A stretch of 64,000 nt of DNA from Pseudomonadota bacterium (GTDB taxonomy: Bacteria > Desulfobacterota > Desulfarculia > Desulfarculales > Desulfarculaceae), in the NCBI GenBank assembly GCA_018902755.1, contig JAHIQI010000071.1, positions 57,440 to 121,439 on the forward strand, in the 5' to 3' direction. The translations under genes were made by a program, and so were the position numbers. The notes beneath the pieces were generated by a model, which did no database searches, was not told where the DNA came from, and worked only from the letters and a program-made list of their open reading frames with translations. Numbering within the stretch: position 1 is the first letter of the stretch; every line of letters starts with the position of its first letter. Below are positions 44,778-53,497 of the stretch, in pieces.

Positions 44778-45340
44778 GCCGGCTCAAGTGGCAGGCGGTG
44801 GTGGCCGGAGTGGGCGGCCAGGGGGTGCTGTTCGTCAGCCGGGCCCTGGCCTCGTCGGTGGAGCCCAAGGCGGGGTCCATCCTCATCAGCGAGGTGCACG
44901 GCATGGCCCAGCGGGGCGGCGCGGTGGTCAGCCACCTCAAGGCCGGCCCCTTCAGCGGGCCCCTGGTCAGCTTCGGCCAGGCCGACCTGCTCCTGGCCCT
45001 GGACCCCGGCGAGGCGGTGCGCAACCTGACCTACCTGGCCCCCAAGGGGCATCTGGTGGTCAACGCCCCGGATCTGGAGTTCCTCTCGCCCAAGGCACGC
45101 AAGGCCCTGGCCTCCTTCGGGGCCCAGGTGCTCACCGTGCCGGCCACGGAGTTGGCCGGGCGGGCGGGCACGCCCAAGGGGGCCAACGTGGTGCTTTTGG
45201 GCGCGGCGGCGGCGGTGGGGGCTTTGCCGGTGAAGCTCAAAGAGTTGGAGCGGGCCATCTGCGAGGGCCAGCCCCAGGCCAGGGCCCAGGCCAACCAAAA
45301 GCTGCTTAACCTGGGGGCAGAGGCCGCGGCCCAGGTTTGA
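44774..45340 (+). CDS. iorB: indolepyruvate:ferredoxin oxidoreductase beta subunit
   Basis: The 188-residue gamma-domain-type subunit has WQAVVAGVGGQGVLFVSRAL near the N terminus, SEVHGMAQRGGAVVSHLKAG and a C-terminal helix. These are the standard IorB motifs, including the GGQG loop. The ATG overlaps the iorA stop (ATGA). It is required with IorA for the TPP-dependent oxidation of aromatic 2-oxoacids. A terminator follows 43 bases downstream. Confidence 0.94.
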   Translation: MSRLKWQAVVAGVGGQGVLFVSRALASSVEPKAGSILISEVHGMAQRGGAVVSHLKAGPFSGPLVSFGQADLLLALDPGEAVRNLTYLAPKGHLVVNAPDLEFLSPKARKALASFGAQVLTVPATELAGRAGTPKGANVVLLGAAAAVGALPVKLKELERAICEGQPQARAQANQKLLNLGAEAAAQV

Positions 45341-45382
45341 GCATAGCGAGAACCACAGTCGTGGGGGGGCGCAATGGGCCGG

Positions 45383-45408
45383 ACAAGGCCCCGGCGGCCC
45401 TTGTTTTT
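45383..45408 (+). terminator. terminator of iorAB
   Basis: ACAAGGCC pairs with GG-C-CCTTGT (one bulged base), followed directly by TTTTT. Confidence 0.65.
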
Positions 45409-45615
45409 GCGGCCCGGACCAAGAGGCCGGCCCCTTTTATCCTGGAGAGCGATTTGTCCAGCCATGCGGCTTTACCCTCGGATTGGTTCCTGCTAATATC
45501 TTGGCGAAATTCAAGCCTGTCCCGAGGTGAAGACTTGGCACGAAACGGTCCGTTCCCCTCCAGGGAGCCAGCCTCGCCCGGGTTTCCGGTAACACCCGCC
45601 TGCACGGGATAACCG

Positions 45616-48600
45616 ATGTTCGAGACCTACTATCTGGGCAACCTCGCCTTCACCATGGGCTATGGTCTTGCCCTGATCATCTACCTGGGCCGCCACGCAC
45701 CGGAAAACCCCCGCACCGGGACCATCCAGCGCTGGCTCATCTGGTCGGTGGCCTGGGCCTTTTTCGATGTATTCATCAGCTTTTCGGCGGTCACCTTCCC
45801 CCCGGCCACCGTGTTCCAGCTCTACCGCTGGCTCAGCTTCCTGTTCCTGCTGCCCACCGGCTTCATCGGCGAGGTGATCCTGGTGCTCATCCGGCCGGTG
45901 AGTTGGCGCGACCGGGCGTGGCTCTACGGCCTGCCCCTGTGCTTTTACCTGGCCGCCCTCATCGAGCCTCAGTGGATCGGGGTGCGCCTGTACGGCGTGC
46001 CCTACGGGGCCGGCCATTTCAACCCTTGGTTTCAGAGCTTTTTGGCCTACAGCCTGGTCATAACCGTCATCCTGCTGGTCCGCCTGGCCCGCGACGCCCG
46101 CGACGAGAGCGACCCCGACGCCAAGGCGGAGAAAAAGCTGTTGGTGGCGGCGGCGGTGATCACCCTGTTTTGCCAGGGCGTGGCCCAGGGGCTCATGGCC
46201 CTGGAGGGCTCGCGCTTCCCGGCCCTGGCCAACCTGGCGGTGGCGCCCATGGCCGCGGCCATATACTGGGGGGCCAGCCGCTATGGCAAGGTGGTGAGCC
46301 CGCGCACCCTGTACCAGGCCACGGTGCAGGCGGTGCCGGTGGGCCTGGCCCATCTACAGGCCCAGCGCATCGCCTGGGCCAACCCCACCATGGCCACCCT
46401 GCTGGGCTACCATCATCCCGTGGCGCTCTATGGCCTCAAGGTGAAGGAGTTGTTCCGGCCATTTTTGGTGGGGCCCCGGGCCGCGCGCCGCTTCCTGGAC
46501 GAGCTCAACGCCGGGCGGGTGCAAGGCGAGGAGGTGGTGATCACCGACAGCCGCCAGGAGCAGGTGCCGGTCTTGATCAGCAGCTCTCCGGTGGAGCGCG
46601 GCGACCCCGCCCGGGGGGTGCTGGTGGTGGCCAGCGACCTCACCCACCTCAAATCCGTGCAAAGCCGTTTGCAGCACTCCGAGGCCCGCTACCGCAACCT
46701 GGTGGAGCAGGCCACCGAGCTCATCGCGGTGCTCCAGGACCGGGTGTGCGTGTTCGCCAACTCGGCGGTCAGGGACGTGCTGGGCTGGGAGCCCGAAGAG
46801 GTGGTGGGTCACGAGCCGGAGATGTTCGTGCACCCCGAGGACATCAGCACCCTCATGGAGGCCTACGAGCGGCGCATCTCCGGCCAGAGCCATTCCGAGG
46901 TTTTGCCGTATCGCATATTCACCAAGGACGGTCGCCTCAAGTGGATGGAGCTGGCCACCCGGGTGGTGGACTGGGAGGGGCGGCCCGCCCTGCAGGTGTT
47001 CTTCCGCGACATCACCGAGCGCAAGAAGGCCGAGGAGGAGCGAAGCGAGCGCCTGAACCGGGTGGAGCGCCAGCAGGCGGCCATAGTGGAGGTGGCCGGT
47101 TCGCCTTCCCTGGTGGAGGGCGACTTCCAGGGCGCGGCCCGGCGCATCAACGAGTTGTGCGCCCGGGCCATGGAGGTGGACCGCGCGTCCATATGGCTGT
47201 TCAGCCCGCACCATACCAGCCTGGTGGTCAGCGACCTGTACGACGCCGAGTCGGCCCAGCACCAAAGCGGCGAAGAGTTGCCGGTGGTCGAGTGCCCGGG
47301 CTTCATCACCGCCCTGGAGGCCGAGCGGGCGGTGGACGCCAGCGACGTGTACCTGGACGCCAGGGTGGCGGAACTGCGTTTCTTCTACCTGGAGCCCAAC
47401 AACGTGGGGGCCCTATTAGGTTCGGCGGTGCGCCTCAGGGGCCGCATGGTGGGCATGGTGTGTTTGGAGCACACCAGCGGGGCTCACTCCTGGAGCGAGG
47501 ACGAGCTGGCCTTCGTGGGCGGCGTGGCCGATCAGGTGGCCCAGGCGTTGACCAACGCGGAGCGCAAAAAGGCCCAGGCCGCCTTGCAGGAGTCCGAGGA
47601 GCGCTTCCGCCATTTGTTCGACAGCATCAGCGACCTCATCTACACCCATGACGAGAAGGGCCGCCTGCTTTCGGTGAACCAGGCGGTGGTGCGCCTGCTG
47701 GGCTACAGCCGCGAGGAGCTCCTGGGGCGGCCCATGAGCGACTTTTTGACCAACCAGGCCCGCCAGGCCTTTGGCTCCGAATACCTGCCGCAACTGCGCC
47801 AGTACGGCCAGTCCGAGGGGGTGGTCACCTTGGTGGCCAAGGATCAGTCGCTGCACTCGGTGGAGTACCGCAACCTCCTGGTGGCCAAGGACGGGGTGCC
47901 CTATGTCAGCGGTTCGGGCCGCGAGATCACCCAGCGCCTGGAGGCCGAGCGCGAGCTCAAGGAACTGCAGGAGCGCCTGATCCAAGCCCAGAAGATGGAG
48001 GCGGTGGGCAACTTGGCCAGCGGTATAGCCCACGACTTCAACAACATCCTGCAAGGGGTCAGCGGCTACGTGCAGCTCTTGGCCCAAAAGCCCCAGGCCG
48101 ATCCGGTCAGCCGCAAGTATCTGAACGAGGTGGACGCGGCGGTGGGCCGGGCCGCGGAGCTGGTGCGCCGCCTGCTCACCTTCGGGCGCAAGGCCGAGGC
48201 CGAGCTGAGGCCGGTGGACCTGAACCGGGAGGTGGCCCAGGCCATACGCATCCTGGAGCGCACCATACCCAAGATGATCATGATCGAGGTGGACCTGGCC
48301 CCGGAACTGAAGGCCATCAGCGGCGACCCCAACCAGCTGGAGCAGGTCCTGATGAACCTGGTAACCAACGCCAGGGACGCCATGCCCCAGGGCGGGGTGC
48401 TCACCATAGCCACCAGCGACGTGGAACTGGACGCCGAGTTCTGCCGCACCCACCCCGGCCTGGAGCCGGGCTCCTACGTGCAGCTGGAGGTGAGGGACCA
48501 GGGCCAGGGCATGGACAAGGAAACGGTGAGCCACGTGTTCGAGCCCTTCTACACCACCAAGGAGGTGGGGGCGGGCACCGGCCTGGGCCTGTTCACGGTC

Positions 48601-49149
48601 TACGGCATCGTGGAGAACCACGGCGGCTACATCTCCTGCGAAAGCGCGCCGGGCGAGGGGGCCACCTTCACCATCTATCTGCCCGCCAGGGAGGAGAAGG
48701 CCGCGATCATGGCGCCCCAGGCCCCGGACGCCGGGCAGGTGAAGGGCGGCCGCGAGACCGTTATGCTGGTGGACGACGAGGAGGCCATCCTGGAGGTGGT
48801 GCGCGACGTGCTGGAGCAGCACGGCTACAGCGTGCTCACCGCCGACAGCGGGGAAGGGGCTCTGGAGCTGTTCGGCCAGGGGCCGGACAAGGTGGACCTG
48901 GTCATTTTGGACCTGGGCATGCCGGGCATGGGCGGAGACCGCTGCCTGGAGAGGTTGCTCATGCAGGCCCCGGAGGTAAAGGTGATCGTGGCCACCGGCT
49001 ACGCGGGCAGCGACAAGCGCAGCGAAATGCTCGCCGCCGGAGCCAGCGGCTTCATCACCAAGCCCTACCGCCTGGACTCGCTGCTGCGCACGGTGCGCCA
49101 AATAATAGACCGGCCCCCGAGGGAGCCGGTCCAGGATGAGAGCGCCTGA
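45616..49149 (+). CDS. large hybrid sensor histidine kinase (7TM-like, PAS/GAF, HisKA, HATPase, receiver)
   Basis: The 1177-residue protein starts with about seven membrane segments (1-225). PAS-like regions follow near 235-340, 355-475 and 660-780, with a GAF domain (about 490-655) between the second and third. Next come HisKA (GNLASGIAHDFNNILQGVSG, near 795-815) and HATPase (N-box LVTNARDAM, G1 DQGQGMD, F-box FEPFYTT, G2 GTGLGLFTVYG). The C-terminal receiver (about 1045-1170) has MLVDDEEAI and phospho-acceptor Asp in VILDLGMPGMGG. All catalytic boxes are intact. No cognate response regulator lies adjacent. It follows iorB by 275 bases. Confidence 0.9.
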   Translation: MFETYYLGNLAFTMGYGLALIIYLGRHAPENPRTGTIQRWLIWSVAWAFFDVFISFSAVTFPPATVFQLYRWLSFLFLLPTGFIGEVILVLIRPVSWRDRAWLYGLPLCFYLAALIEPQWIGVRLYGVPYGAGHFNPWFQSFLAYSLVITVILLVRLARDARDESDPDAKAEKKLLVAAAVITLFCQGVAQGLMALEGSRFPALANLAVAPMAAAIYWGASRYGKVVSPRTLYQATVQAVPVGLAHLQAQRIAWANPTMATLLGYHHPVALYGLKVKELFRPFLVGPRAARRFLDELNAGRVQGEEVVITDSRQEQVPVLISSSPVERGDPARGVLVVASDLTHLKSVQSRLQHSEARYRNLVEQATELIAVLQDRVCVFANSAVRDVLGWEPEEVVGHEPEMFVHPEDISTLMEAYERRISGQSHSEVLPYRIFTKDGRLKWMELATRVVDWEGRPALQVFFRDITERKKAEEERSERLNRVERQQAAIVEVAGSPSLVEGDFQGAARRINELCARAMEVDRASIWLFSPHHTSLVVSDLYDAESAQHQSGEELPVVECPGFITALEAERAVDASDVYLDARVAELRFFYLEPNNVGALLGSAVRLRGRMVGMVCLEHTSGAHSWSEDELAFVGGVADQVAQALTNAERKKAQAALQESEERFRHLFDSISDLIYTHDEKGRLLSVNQAVVRLLGYSREELLGRPMSDFLTNQARQAFGSEYLPQLRQYGQSEGVVTLVAKDQSLHSVEYRNLLVAKDGVPYVSGSGREITQRLEAERELKELQERLIQAQKMEAVGNLASGIAHDFNNILQGVSGYVQLLAQKPQADPVSRKYLNEVDAAVGRAAELVRRLLTFGRKAEAELRPVDLNREVAQAIRILERTIPKMIMIEVDLAPELKAISGDPNQLEQVLMNLVTNARDAMPQGGVLTIATSDVELDAEFCRTHPGLEPGSYVQLEVRDQGQGMDKETVSHVFEPFYTTKEVGAGTGLGLFTVYGIVENHGGYISCESAPGEGATFTIYLPAREEKAAIMAPQAPDAGQVKGGRETVMLVDDEEAILEVVRDVLEQHGYSVLTADSGEGALELFGQGPDKVDLVILDLGMPGMGGDRCLERLLMQAPEVKVIVATGYAGSDKRSEMLAAGASGFITKPYRLDSLLRTVRQIIDRPPREPVQDESA

Positions 49150-49161
49150 GGCGGGAGGGGA

Positions 49162-49551
49162 TCAGGAGCGGCCGTTGGCCCTTTGGTCCCAGTCGAAATC
49201 CCGGGAGGTGACCACGTCTTCCAAACGGCGCAGGCGCCGCTCCAGGGTGTCGTAGGTGCGTTTCAGACGGCCCAGGGCCATCTTGCGGCTGTCGGCGTAG
49301 GAGTGATAGAACTCTTCCTCGTCCTCGGTCTGGGGGGCGACCGCCGGGGCCGGTTTCATGACCAGGGCCATGACGATGTAGAGCACGCCCACCGGCCAGA
49401 AGCCGGTGAAGATGAAGGCGACCACGGTGAGGATGCGCACCCAGGTCACCGAGAAGTCGAAGTATTGTGCCAGCCCCCGGCAGACCCCCAACAGGACGCC
49501 CCGCCGTGAGCGATATAGGCCGCGTCGGCCGAACTTGCTAAATATCTTCAT
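49162..49551 (-). CDS. pspC: PspC-domain membrane protein
   Basis: The 129-residue protein has the PspC domain (about 10-65, LYRSRRGVLLGVCRGLAQYF then one membrane helix WVRILTVVAFIFTGFWPVGV) and a charged, coiled C terminus (KMALGRLKRTYDTLERRLRR). In E. coli PspC senses envelope stress and, with PspB, pulls PspA away from PspF. It is the third gene of pspABC and its start overlaps the pspB end by 14 bases. Confidence 0.9.
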   Translation of the reverse strand: MKIFSKFGRRGLYRSRRGVLLGVCRGLAQYFDFSVTWVRILTVVAFIFTGFWPVGVLYIVMALVMKPAPAVAPQTEDEEEFYHSYADSRKMALGRLKRTYDTLERRLRRLEDVVTSRDFDWDQRANGRS

Positions 49552-49789
49552 GCCGGGGCTCCTTCATTTCTTTTTCCAAGAGTATGGTCTCCAAGGCGTC
49601 TATGCGCTGGTCCATGCGCTGAAGGCTCTTGTGCAGGTCCTGGATCAAACGGGCCTCTTCCTCGTCGGCCTGGGCGGCTTTGCGCCCGCCGGGTCCCTTG
49701 ATTATGCGCACGATAGCCACCACCAACCCGCCCAACAGAGCCAGGGCCAAGAGAATGAAACCAAACACTGCACCGATTAAGCCGGGCAC
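49538..49789 (-). CDS. pspB: PspB-like membrane protein
   Basis: The 83-residue protein has one N-terminal membrane helix (IGAVFGFILLALALLGGLVV) and a cytoplasmic coiled-coil C terminus (LHKSLQRMDQRIDALETILL), the size and layout of PspB. The GTG start has GGAG five bases upstream. Identity rests on layout and position between pspA and pspC more than on a strong motif. Confidence 0.82.
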   Translation of the reverse strand: MPGLIGAVFGFILLALALLGGLVVAIVRIIKGPGGRKAAQADEEEARLIQDLHKSLQRMDQRIDALETILLEKEMKEPRHEDI

Positions 49790-49812
49790 GACAGCTCCTT
49801 AGGGGGCGGGGC

Positions 49813-50496
49813 CTAGCCCTGCTCCCTGGTGGGGGTGGTCGCCTGCTTGGCCCCCTTGAGGACCTGGAGTTCGGCCTCGATCTCGTCGTCTCCGGCCAGG
49901 CGGTCGAACTCCTGCTCCAGATCAGGGCGGCGGCTCATGCCGGCCAGCTCGGCCTCGGCCTCCAGGCGCTCCACCCGGTTTTCGAACTGCTCGAAGCGCA
50001 TGACCACCTCGGCCGAGTCGGCCCGAGCCGCGTTGCCCCGAGCCTTCTTGCTGTGCCTGGCCAGCTTGTGGCGCTCCACCAGGATGCGCTGTTTTTCGCG
50101 CACCGAGGCCAGCTTTTGCTCCAGCTGGGCGATGTCCGCGTGGTACTGCTCCACCAGGGCCTGCTGGGTGGCCAACTCATGGTCCAGCTCGTCCTCGCGG
50201 GTGCGGAACTCCCGCCGGGCCCGCAGGGCCTCCCGGGCCAGGTCCTCGCGGCCCTTGTCAACGGCCAACTGGGCCTTGCCGCTCCAGGCGGCCACCCGCT
50301 GGGCGATGGCCTCCGCCTCGCGCTGCATCCTGGCCCGCTGGGCCATGGCCCCGGCGCAGGCCGCCTTGACCTCGGCCAGGGTGTCTTCCATCTCCACGAT
50401 CATCAGCCGGATGAGCTTCTGGGGGTCCTCGGCTCGGTCCAGCATGGCGTTGATGTTTGAACTTATGATATCACGCATCCGGTTGAAAACGCCCAT
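49813..50496 (-). CDS. pspA: phage shock protein A (PspA/IM30)
   Basis: The 227-residue protein begins MGVFNRMRDIISSNINAMLD, the amphipathic N-terminal helix. It continues with EDPQKLIRLMIVEMEDTLAE and long coiled-coil helices to about residue 215, as in PspA/IM30 ESCRT-III-like proteins. PspA binds and protects stressed inner membrane and inhibits PspF. The ATG has GGAGG five bases upstream. The gene is first in pspABC, behind a sigma-54 promoter and divergent from pspF. Confidence 0.94.
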   Translation of the reverse strand: MGVFNRMRDIISSNINAMLDRAEDPQKLIRLMIVEMEDTLAEVKAACAGAMAQRARMQREAEAIAQRVAAWSGKAQLAVDKGREDLAREALRARREFRTREDELDHELATQQALVEQYHADIAQLEQKLASVREKQRILVERHKLARHSKKARGNAARADSAEVVMRFEQFENRVERLEAEAELAGMSRRPDLEQEFDRLAGDDEIEAELQVLKGAKQATTPTREQG

Positions 50497-50549
50497 GGTC
50501 CACCTCCGTCAAGGGCTGTCTGTTTGGCGAATAGTTGCCCTGCCATAGA

Positions 50550-50564
50550 GCAAAGGCAATGCCA
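50550..50564 (-). promoter_or_regulatory. sigma-54 promoter of pspABC
   Basis: On the minus strand it reads TGGCATT-GCCT-TTGC followed by T. The -24 GG and -12 GC are both intact, with exact spacing. The predicted start is ~42 bases before the pspA ATG. The divergently encoded PspF is the expected activator. Confidence 0.85.
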
Positions 50565-50623
50565 AAATCGGCGTGTGCTTGAATAGCCTTATAAAACATG
50601 TAGATGTCTAACATGGCTGGATT

Positions 50624-50652
50624 TTGAGTGCGCCGACCAATCAGGCTAAAAT
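50624..50652 (+). promoter_or_regulatory. sigma-70-type promoter of pspF
   Basis: TTGAGT (50624..50629) and TAAAAT (50647..50652) are 17 bases apart, 45 bases upstream of the pspF ATG. PspF-binding sites for pspA would fall in the same divergent region. Confidence 0.55.
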
Positions 50653-50697
50653 AAATAAAAGTTAGTCAAATTAACCAAAAAGTAGTAATAAAAACCT

Positions 50698-51720
50698 ATG
50701 GAAGCCTCCTCCCACAGCGCGCCGCCCGGCGAGGCCCTGGGCCAGAGCGAAAATTTTCTGGCCTTTCAAGAGTCCCTTTCCCGCGCGGCCAAGGTGGATC
50801 GTCCGGTGCTCATCATCGGTGAGCGGGGCACCGGCAAGGAGTTGGCCGCCGCCCGCTTGCACTACCTCTCCTCCCGCTGGGGCGAGCCTCTGGTGGCCCT
50901 GAACTGCGCGGCGCTGGCTCCCTCGCTCATCGAGTCCGAGTTGTTCGGCCACGAGGCCGGGGCCTTCACCGGGGCGGGTCAGCGCCGCCTGGGCCGCTTC
51001 GAGACCGCCCACCAGGGCACCTTGTTCCTGGACGAGATCGGCAACATCCCTCTGACCGTGCAGGAGAAGATCCTGCGCACCGTGGAGTACGGCAGCTTCG
51101 AGCGGGTGGGAGGCAGCCGCCCGGTGGAGGTGGACGTGCGCATCGTGGGGGCCACCAACGCCGACCTCCCGGTCATGGCCCGGGAGGGCCGCTTCAAGCA
51201 GGACCTGTTGGACCGCCTGTCCTTCGAGGTGCTCACCCTGCCGCCGCTCCGGGAGCGCCGGGGCGACGCCCTGGTGCTGGCCGAGCACTTCGCCCAGCGC
51301 ATGGCTGTGGAGATGGGCTGGGGCGTCGCGCCGGAGTTCGCGCCCGCCGCCCGGGAGCAGCTGGCCGCACACCCCTGGCCGGGCAACGTGCGCCAGCTCA
51401 AGAACGTGGTGGAGCGGGCGGTGTACCGCTCTGGGGGGCGGGAGATAGCCACCTTCGACTTCGACCCCTTCGCCTCGCCCTTCGCGTCTTTGCCCACTCG
51501 AGACGCCGCCGGGGAAGAGGCCACCGCCGAAATCGAGGCCGCCTCTCCGGCCCCGCCGTTACCCTTCAAGCAGGCGGTGGCCGATTATGAACGCCGTCTC
51601 GTAAAGCAGGCCCTGGATGCCGCGCGCTTCAACCAGCGCCAGGCGGCCGAGCTTCTGGGCCTCACCTACCACCAGTTCCGGGGCCTTTTGCGCAAACACG
51701 GGCCAATGGATAAATTCTAA
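50698..51720 (+). CDS. pspF: psp operon sigma-54 activator PspF
   Basis: The 340-residue protein lacks a receiver. It starts almost directly with an AAA+ domain (Walker A GERGTGKE near 43-50, GAFTGA loop in HEAGAFTGAGQRR, Walker B GTLFLDEIGN) and ends with a Fis-type helix-turn-helix (RQAAELLGLTYHQFRGLLRK). This is the PspF architecture, held inactive by PspA rather than by phosphorylation. The ATG has no clear SD, so translation may be weak. It is divergent from pspA across ~200 bases. Confidence 0.92.
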   Translation: MEASSHSAPPGEALGQSENFLAFQESLSRAAKVDRPVLIIGERGTGKELAAARLHYLSSRWGEPLVALNCAALAPSLIESELFGHEAGAFTGAGQRRLGRFETAHQGTLFLDEIGNIPLTVQEKILRTVEYGSFERVGGSRPVEVDVRIVGATNADLPVMAREGRFKQDLLDRLSFEVLTLPPLRERRGDALVLAEHFAQRMAVEMGWGVAPEFAPAAREQLAAHPWPGNVRQLKNVVERAVYRSGGREIATFDFDPFASPFASLPTRDAAGEEATAEIEAASPAPPLPFKQAVADYERRLVKQALDAARFNQRQAAELLGLTYHQFRGLLRKHGPMDKF

Positions 51721-51844
51721 ATGAGTCGGGCTGGACAATCACTGGCTACACAGGCTTGGGCAAGACACCGCCCCGCGCGCCGGGGCCGTCAATAGTATCT
51801 CCCGCCTCCCTCGCGCCAAGGGTCTGTTTTTTGTGCGATCCGGC

Positions 51845-51875
51845 TGGACAGCCGCCGGGTGGGGGCGGCTATAAT
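51845..51875 (+). promoter_or_regulatory. possible promoter of the DUF2461 gene
   Basis: A perfect TATAAT (51870..51875) is preceded by TGGACA (51845..51850) at a long 19-base spacing, 37 bases before the GTG start. Confidence 0.4.
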
Positions 51876-51912
51876 TTCGGGAAGCAGTATTTACTTCATT
51901 CGGGAGGGCGGC

Positions 51913-52617
51913 GTGGCCGAGGCGGAAAAATTCCAGGGTTTCACTCCCCAGACGGTCAAGTTCTTCAAGGACCTGGCCAAGCACAACAGCAAGGCCTGGT
52001 TCCAGGAGCGCAAGGCCCTGTACGACAACGAGGTGCTGGCCCCCAGCCGGGCCTTTGTGAGCGCCATGGGCGCGCGCCTGGCCAAGATAGCCCCTCTGGT
52101 GAACGCCGACCCCAAGGTGAACAAGAGCCTGTTCCGCATCTACCGCGACGTGCGTTTCAGCAAGGACAAGAGCCCCTACAAGACCCACATGGGCCTGTGG
52201 TTCTGGGAAGGCCCCGGCCCGCGCATGGAGTGCTCGGGCTTTTACTTCCAGTTGGAGCCGCCCAAGTTGATGTTGGCGGTGGGCATGCACTGCATGCCCA
52301 AGTTCCTTCTGGGCCCCTACCGCCAGGCGGTGGCCGATGACAAGCTGGGGGCGGAGTTGGAGCGGGCGGTCAAGAAGGTGCGCAAAGCGGGCTACGAGGT
52401 TGGCGGGCTGAAATACAAGAGGGTGCCCCGGGGTTTCGACCCGGAGCACCCCCGTGGGGAGCTGTTGAAGCACGACGGCCTATGGGCCGCCATTGAGGCG
52501 GATATTCCCCCGGAGTTCTACACCGCCGATCTGCCCGCCTGGTGCCTGCCGCGCTTCAAGGCCATGCTGCCCCTGCACCAGTGGCTCCTGGAGCTGACCG
52601 TGCGGGAGTTCGTCTAG
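51913..52617 (+). CDS. DUF2461 family protein
   Basis: The 234-residue cytoplasmic protein has the DUF2461 pattern. This includes FTPQTVKFFKDLAKHNSKAW near the start, then FRIYRDVRFSKDKSPYKTHM and GFYFQLEPPKLMLAVGMHCM, with a C-terminal RVPRGFDPEHPRGELLKHDG. The biochemical role of the family is not established. The GTG at 51913 has GGAGG five bases upstream and is preferred over the longer frame from 51859. Its stop overlaps the stop of the convergent CBS gene by four bases. Confidence 0.85.
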   Translation: MAEAEKFQGFTPQTVKFFKDLAKHNSKAWFQERKALYDNEVLAPSRAFVSAMGARLAKIAPLVNADPKVNKSLFRIYRDVRFSKDKSPYKTHMGLWFWEGPGPRMECSGFYFQLEPPKLMLAVGMHCMPKFLLGPYRQAVADDKLGAELERAVKKVRKAGYEVGGLKYKRVPRGFDPEHPRGELLKHDGLWAAIEADIPPEFYTADLPAWCLPRFKAMLPLHQWLLELTVREFV

Positions 52618-53264
52618 GAGGGAATGGGCACCACCCTGAAGCCCGCCGCGTCCAGGTCAGCCTGCAAATTGGCCGCATGGGGGGTGCGGGCCCTGATGTA
52701 GACGTTGTTGCCCGCCCTGGTGCGGTGGGGCATGGTGAAGATGGCCTCCACCGGCACGCCGCGCTTCTCGATGATCGAGGCGATGCGGCTGGTGGCTCCC
52801 ACCTCCTTGCTCAACTGCACGTCTTCCAGGACTATGAGGCTGGTGCCCTCACGGGGGGCTATGAGGCTCATCACCGCGTTGAATATCTCGCTCTCGGTGA
52901 CGATGCCTATGAGCTTGCCGTCCTCCACCACCGGGAAGGCGCCGATGCCCTTCTGGTGGCCCAGGAGGATTACGTTTTGCACCAGGTCGTTGGGGCCCAC
53001 GGTGAGCGGGTCCTTTTGCATCACCTCGCCCACGGTGAGCTTTTCCAGCAAATAGTGCAACTCGTGCACGCTCAGGGTGGTGGCCCCGCTGGGCATGGCC
53101 TCGATGATCAGGTGCCGGGTCAGCAGTCCCACCAGGCGTCCCTTCTTGTCCACCACGGGCAGGCGCCTGATGTTGTTGGTGGCCATCAGCTTCTTGGCGT
53201 CCATCAGAAGGGTGTCCGAGGTCACCGTCAGCGGGTTGGCGGTCATCCAATTTCTGATCCTCAT
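52614..53264 (-). CDS. CBS-pair protein with C-terminal ACT-like region
   Basis: The 216-residue protein has two CBS domains (about 1-60, NWMTANPLTVTSDTLLMDAK; about 75-135, VMQKDPLTVGPNDLVQNVIL) and a C-terminal region (about 140-216, SLIVLEDVQLSKEVGATSRI) resembling the ACT domain found in AcuB-type proteins. CBS pairs usually sense adenine nucleotides. There is no enzymatic domain. Start ATG 53264 is upstream of a divergent cydA promoter region. Confidence 0.83.
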   Translation of the reverse strand: MRIRNWMTANPLTVTSDTLLMDAKKLMATNNIRRLPVVDKKGRLVGLLTRHLIIEAMPSGATTLSVHELHYLLEKLTVGEVMQKDPLTVGPNDLVQNVILLGHQKGIGAFPVVEDGKLIGIVTESEIFNAVMSLIAPREGTSLIVLEDVQLSKEVGATSRIASIIEKRGVPVEAIFTMPHRTRAGNNVYIRARTPHAANLQADLDAAGFRVVPIPS

Positions 53265-53401
53265 GAATTTTCTCCCAGCGTTTTTAAATGGACGTCACGG
53301 CGCATCATCATCGCCCTAAGTGAATTATAAAACATGGCTTCCGGCAAGGTGCCCCTTTTTGGCGAGGGAAAATTCCCATTTTAGGGGGGGGTTTTACCTT
53401 A

Positions 53402-53415
53402 CACTAAATTTAGTG
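53402..53415. promoter_or_regulatory. perfect 14-bp palindrome upstream of the cydA promoter
   Basis: CACTAAATTTAGTG is a perfect inverted repeat 13 bases upstream of the -35 element. It is a candidate regulator site and matches neither the FNR nor the Rex consensus that I know. Confidence 0.45.
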
Positions 53416-53428
53416 GTCCCCGAAAGCC

Positions 53429-53458
53429 TTGACATGGAGGCGGCCTAATTGCTATGAA
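53429..53458 (+). promoter_or_regulatory. sigma-70-type promoter of cydAB
   Basis: TTGACA (53429..53434, perfect) and TATGAA (53453..53458) are separated by 18 bases, 39 bases before the cydA ATG. Confidence 0.65.
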
Positions 53459-53459
53459 A

Positions 53460-53482
53460 TCAATAATGGTAACTATTATTGA
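53460..53482. promoter_or_regulatory. 23-bp near-perfect palindrome at the cydA transcription start
   Basis: The arms TCAATAAT and ATTATTGA flank a seven-base core (GGTAACT) that continues the dyad with a single mismatch pair. It covers the predicted +1, so a bound repressor would block cydAB. The binding protein is unknown. Confidence 0.55.
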
Positions 53483-53497
53483 CTAAGGGGGTAGCTG

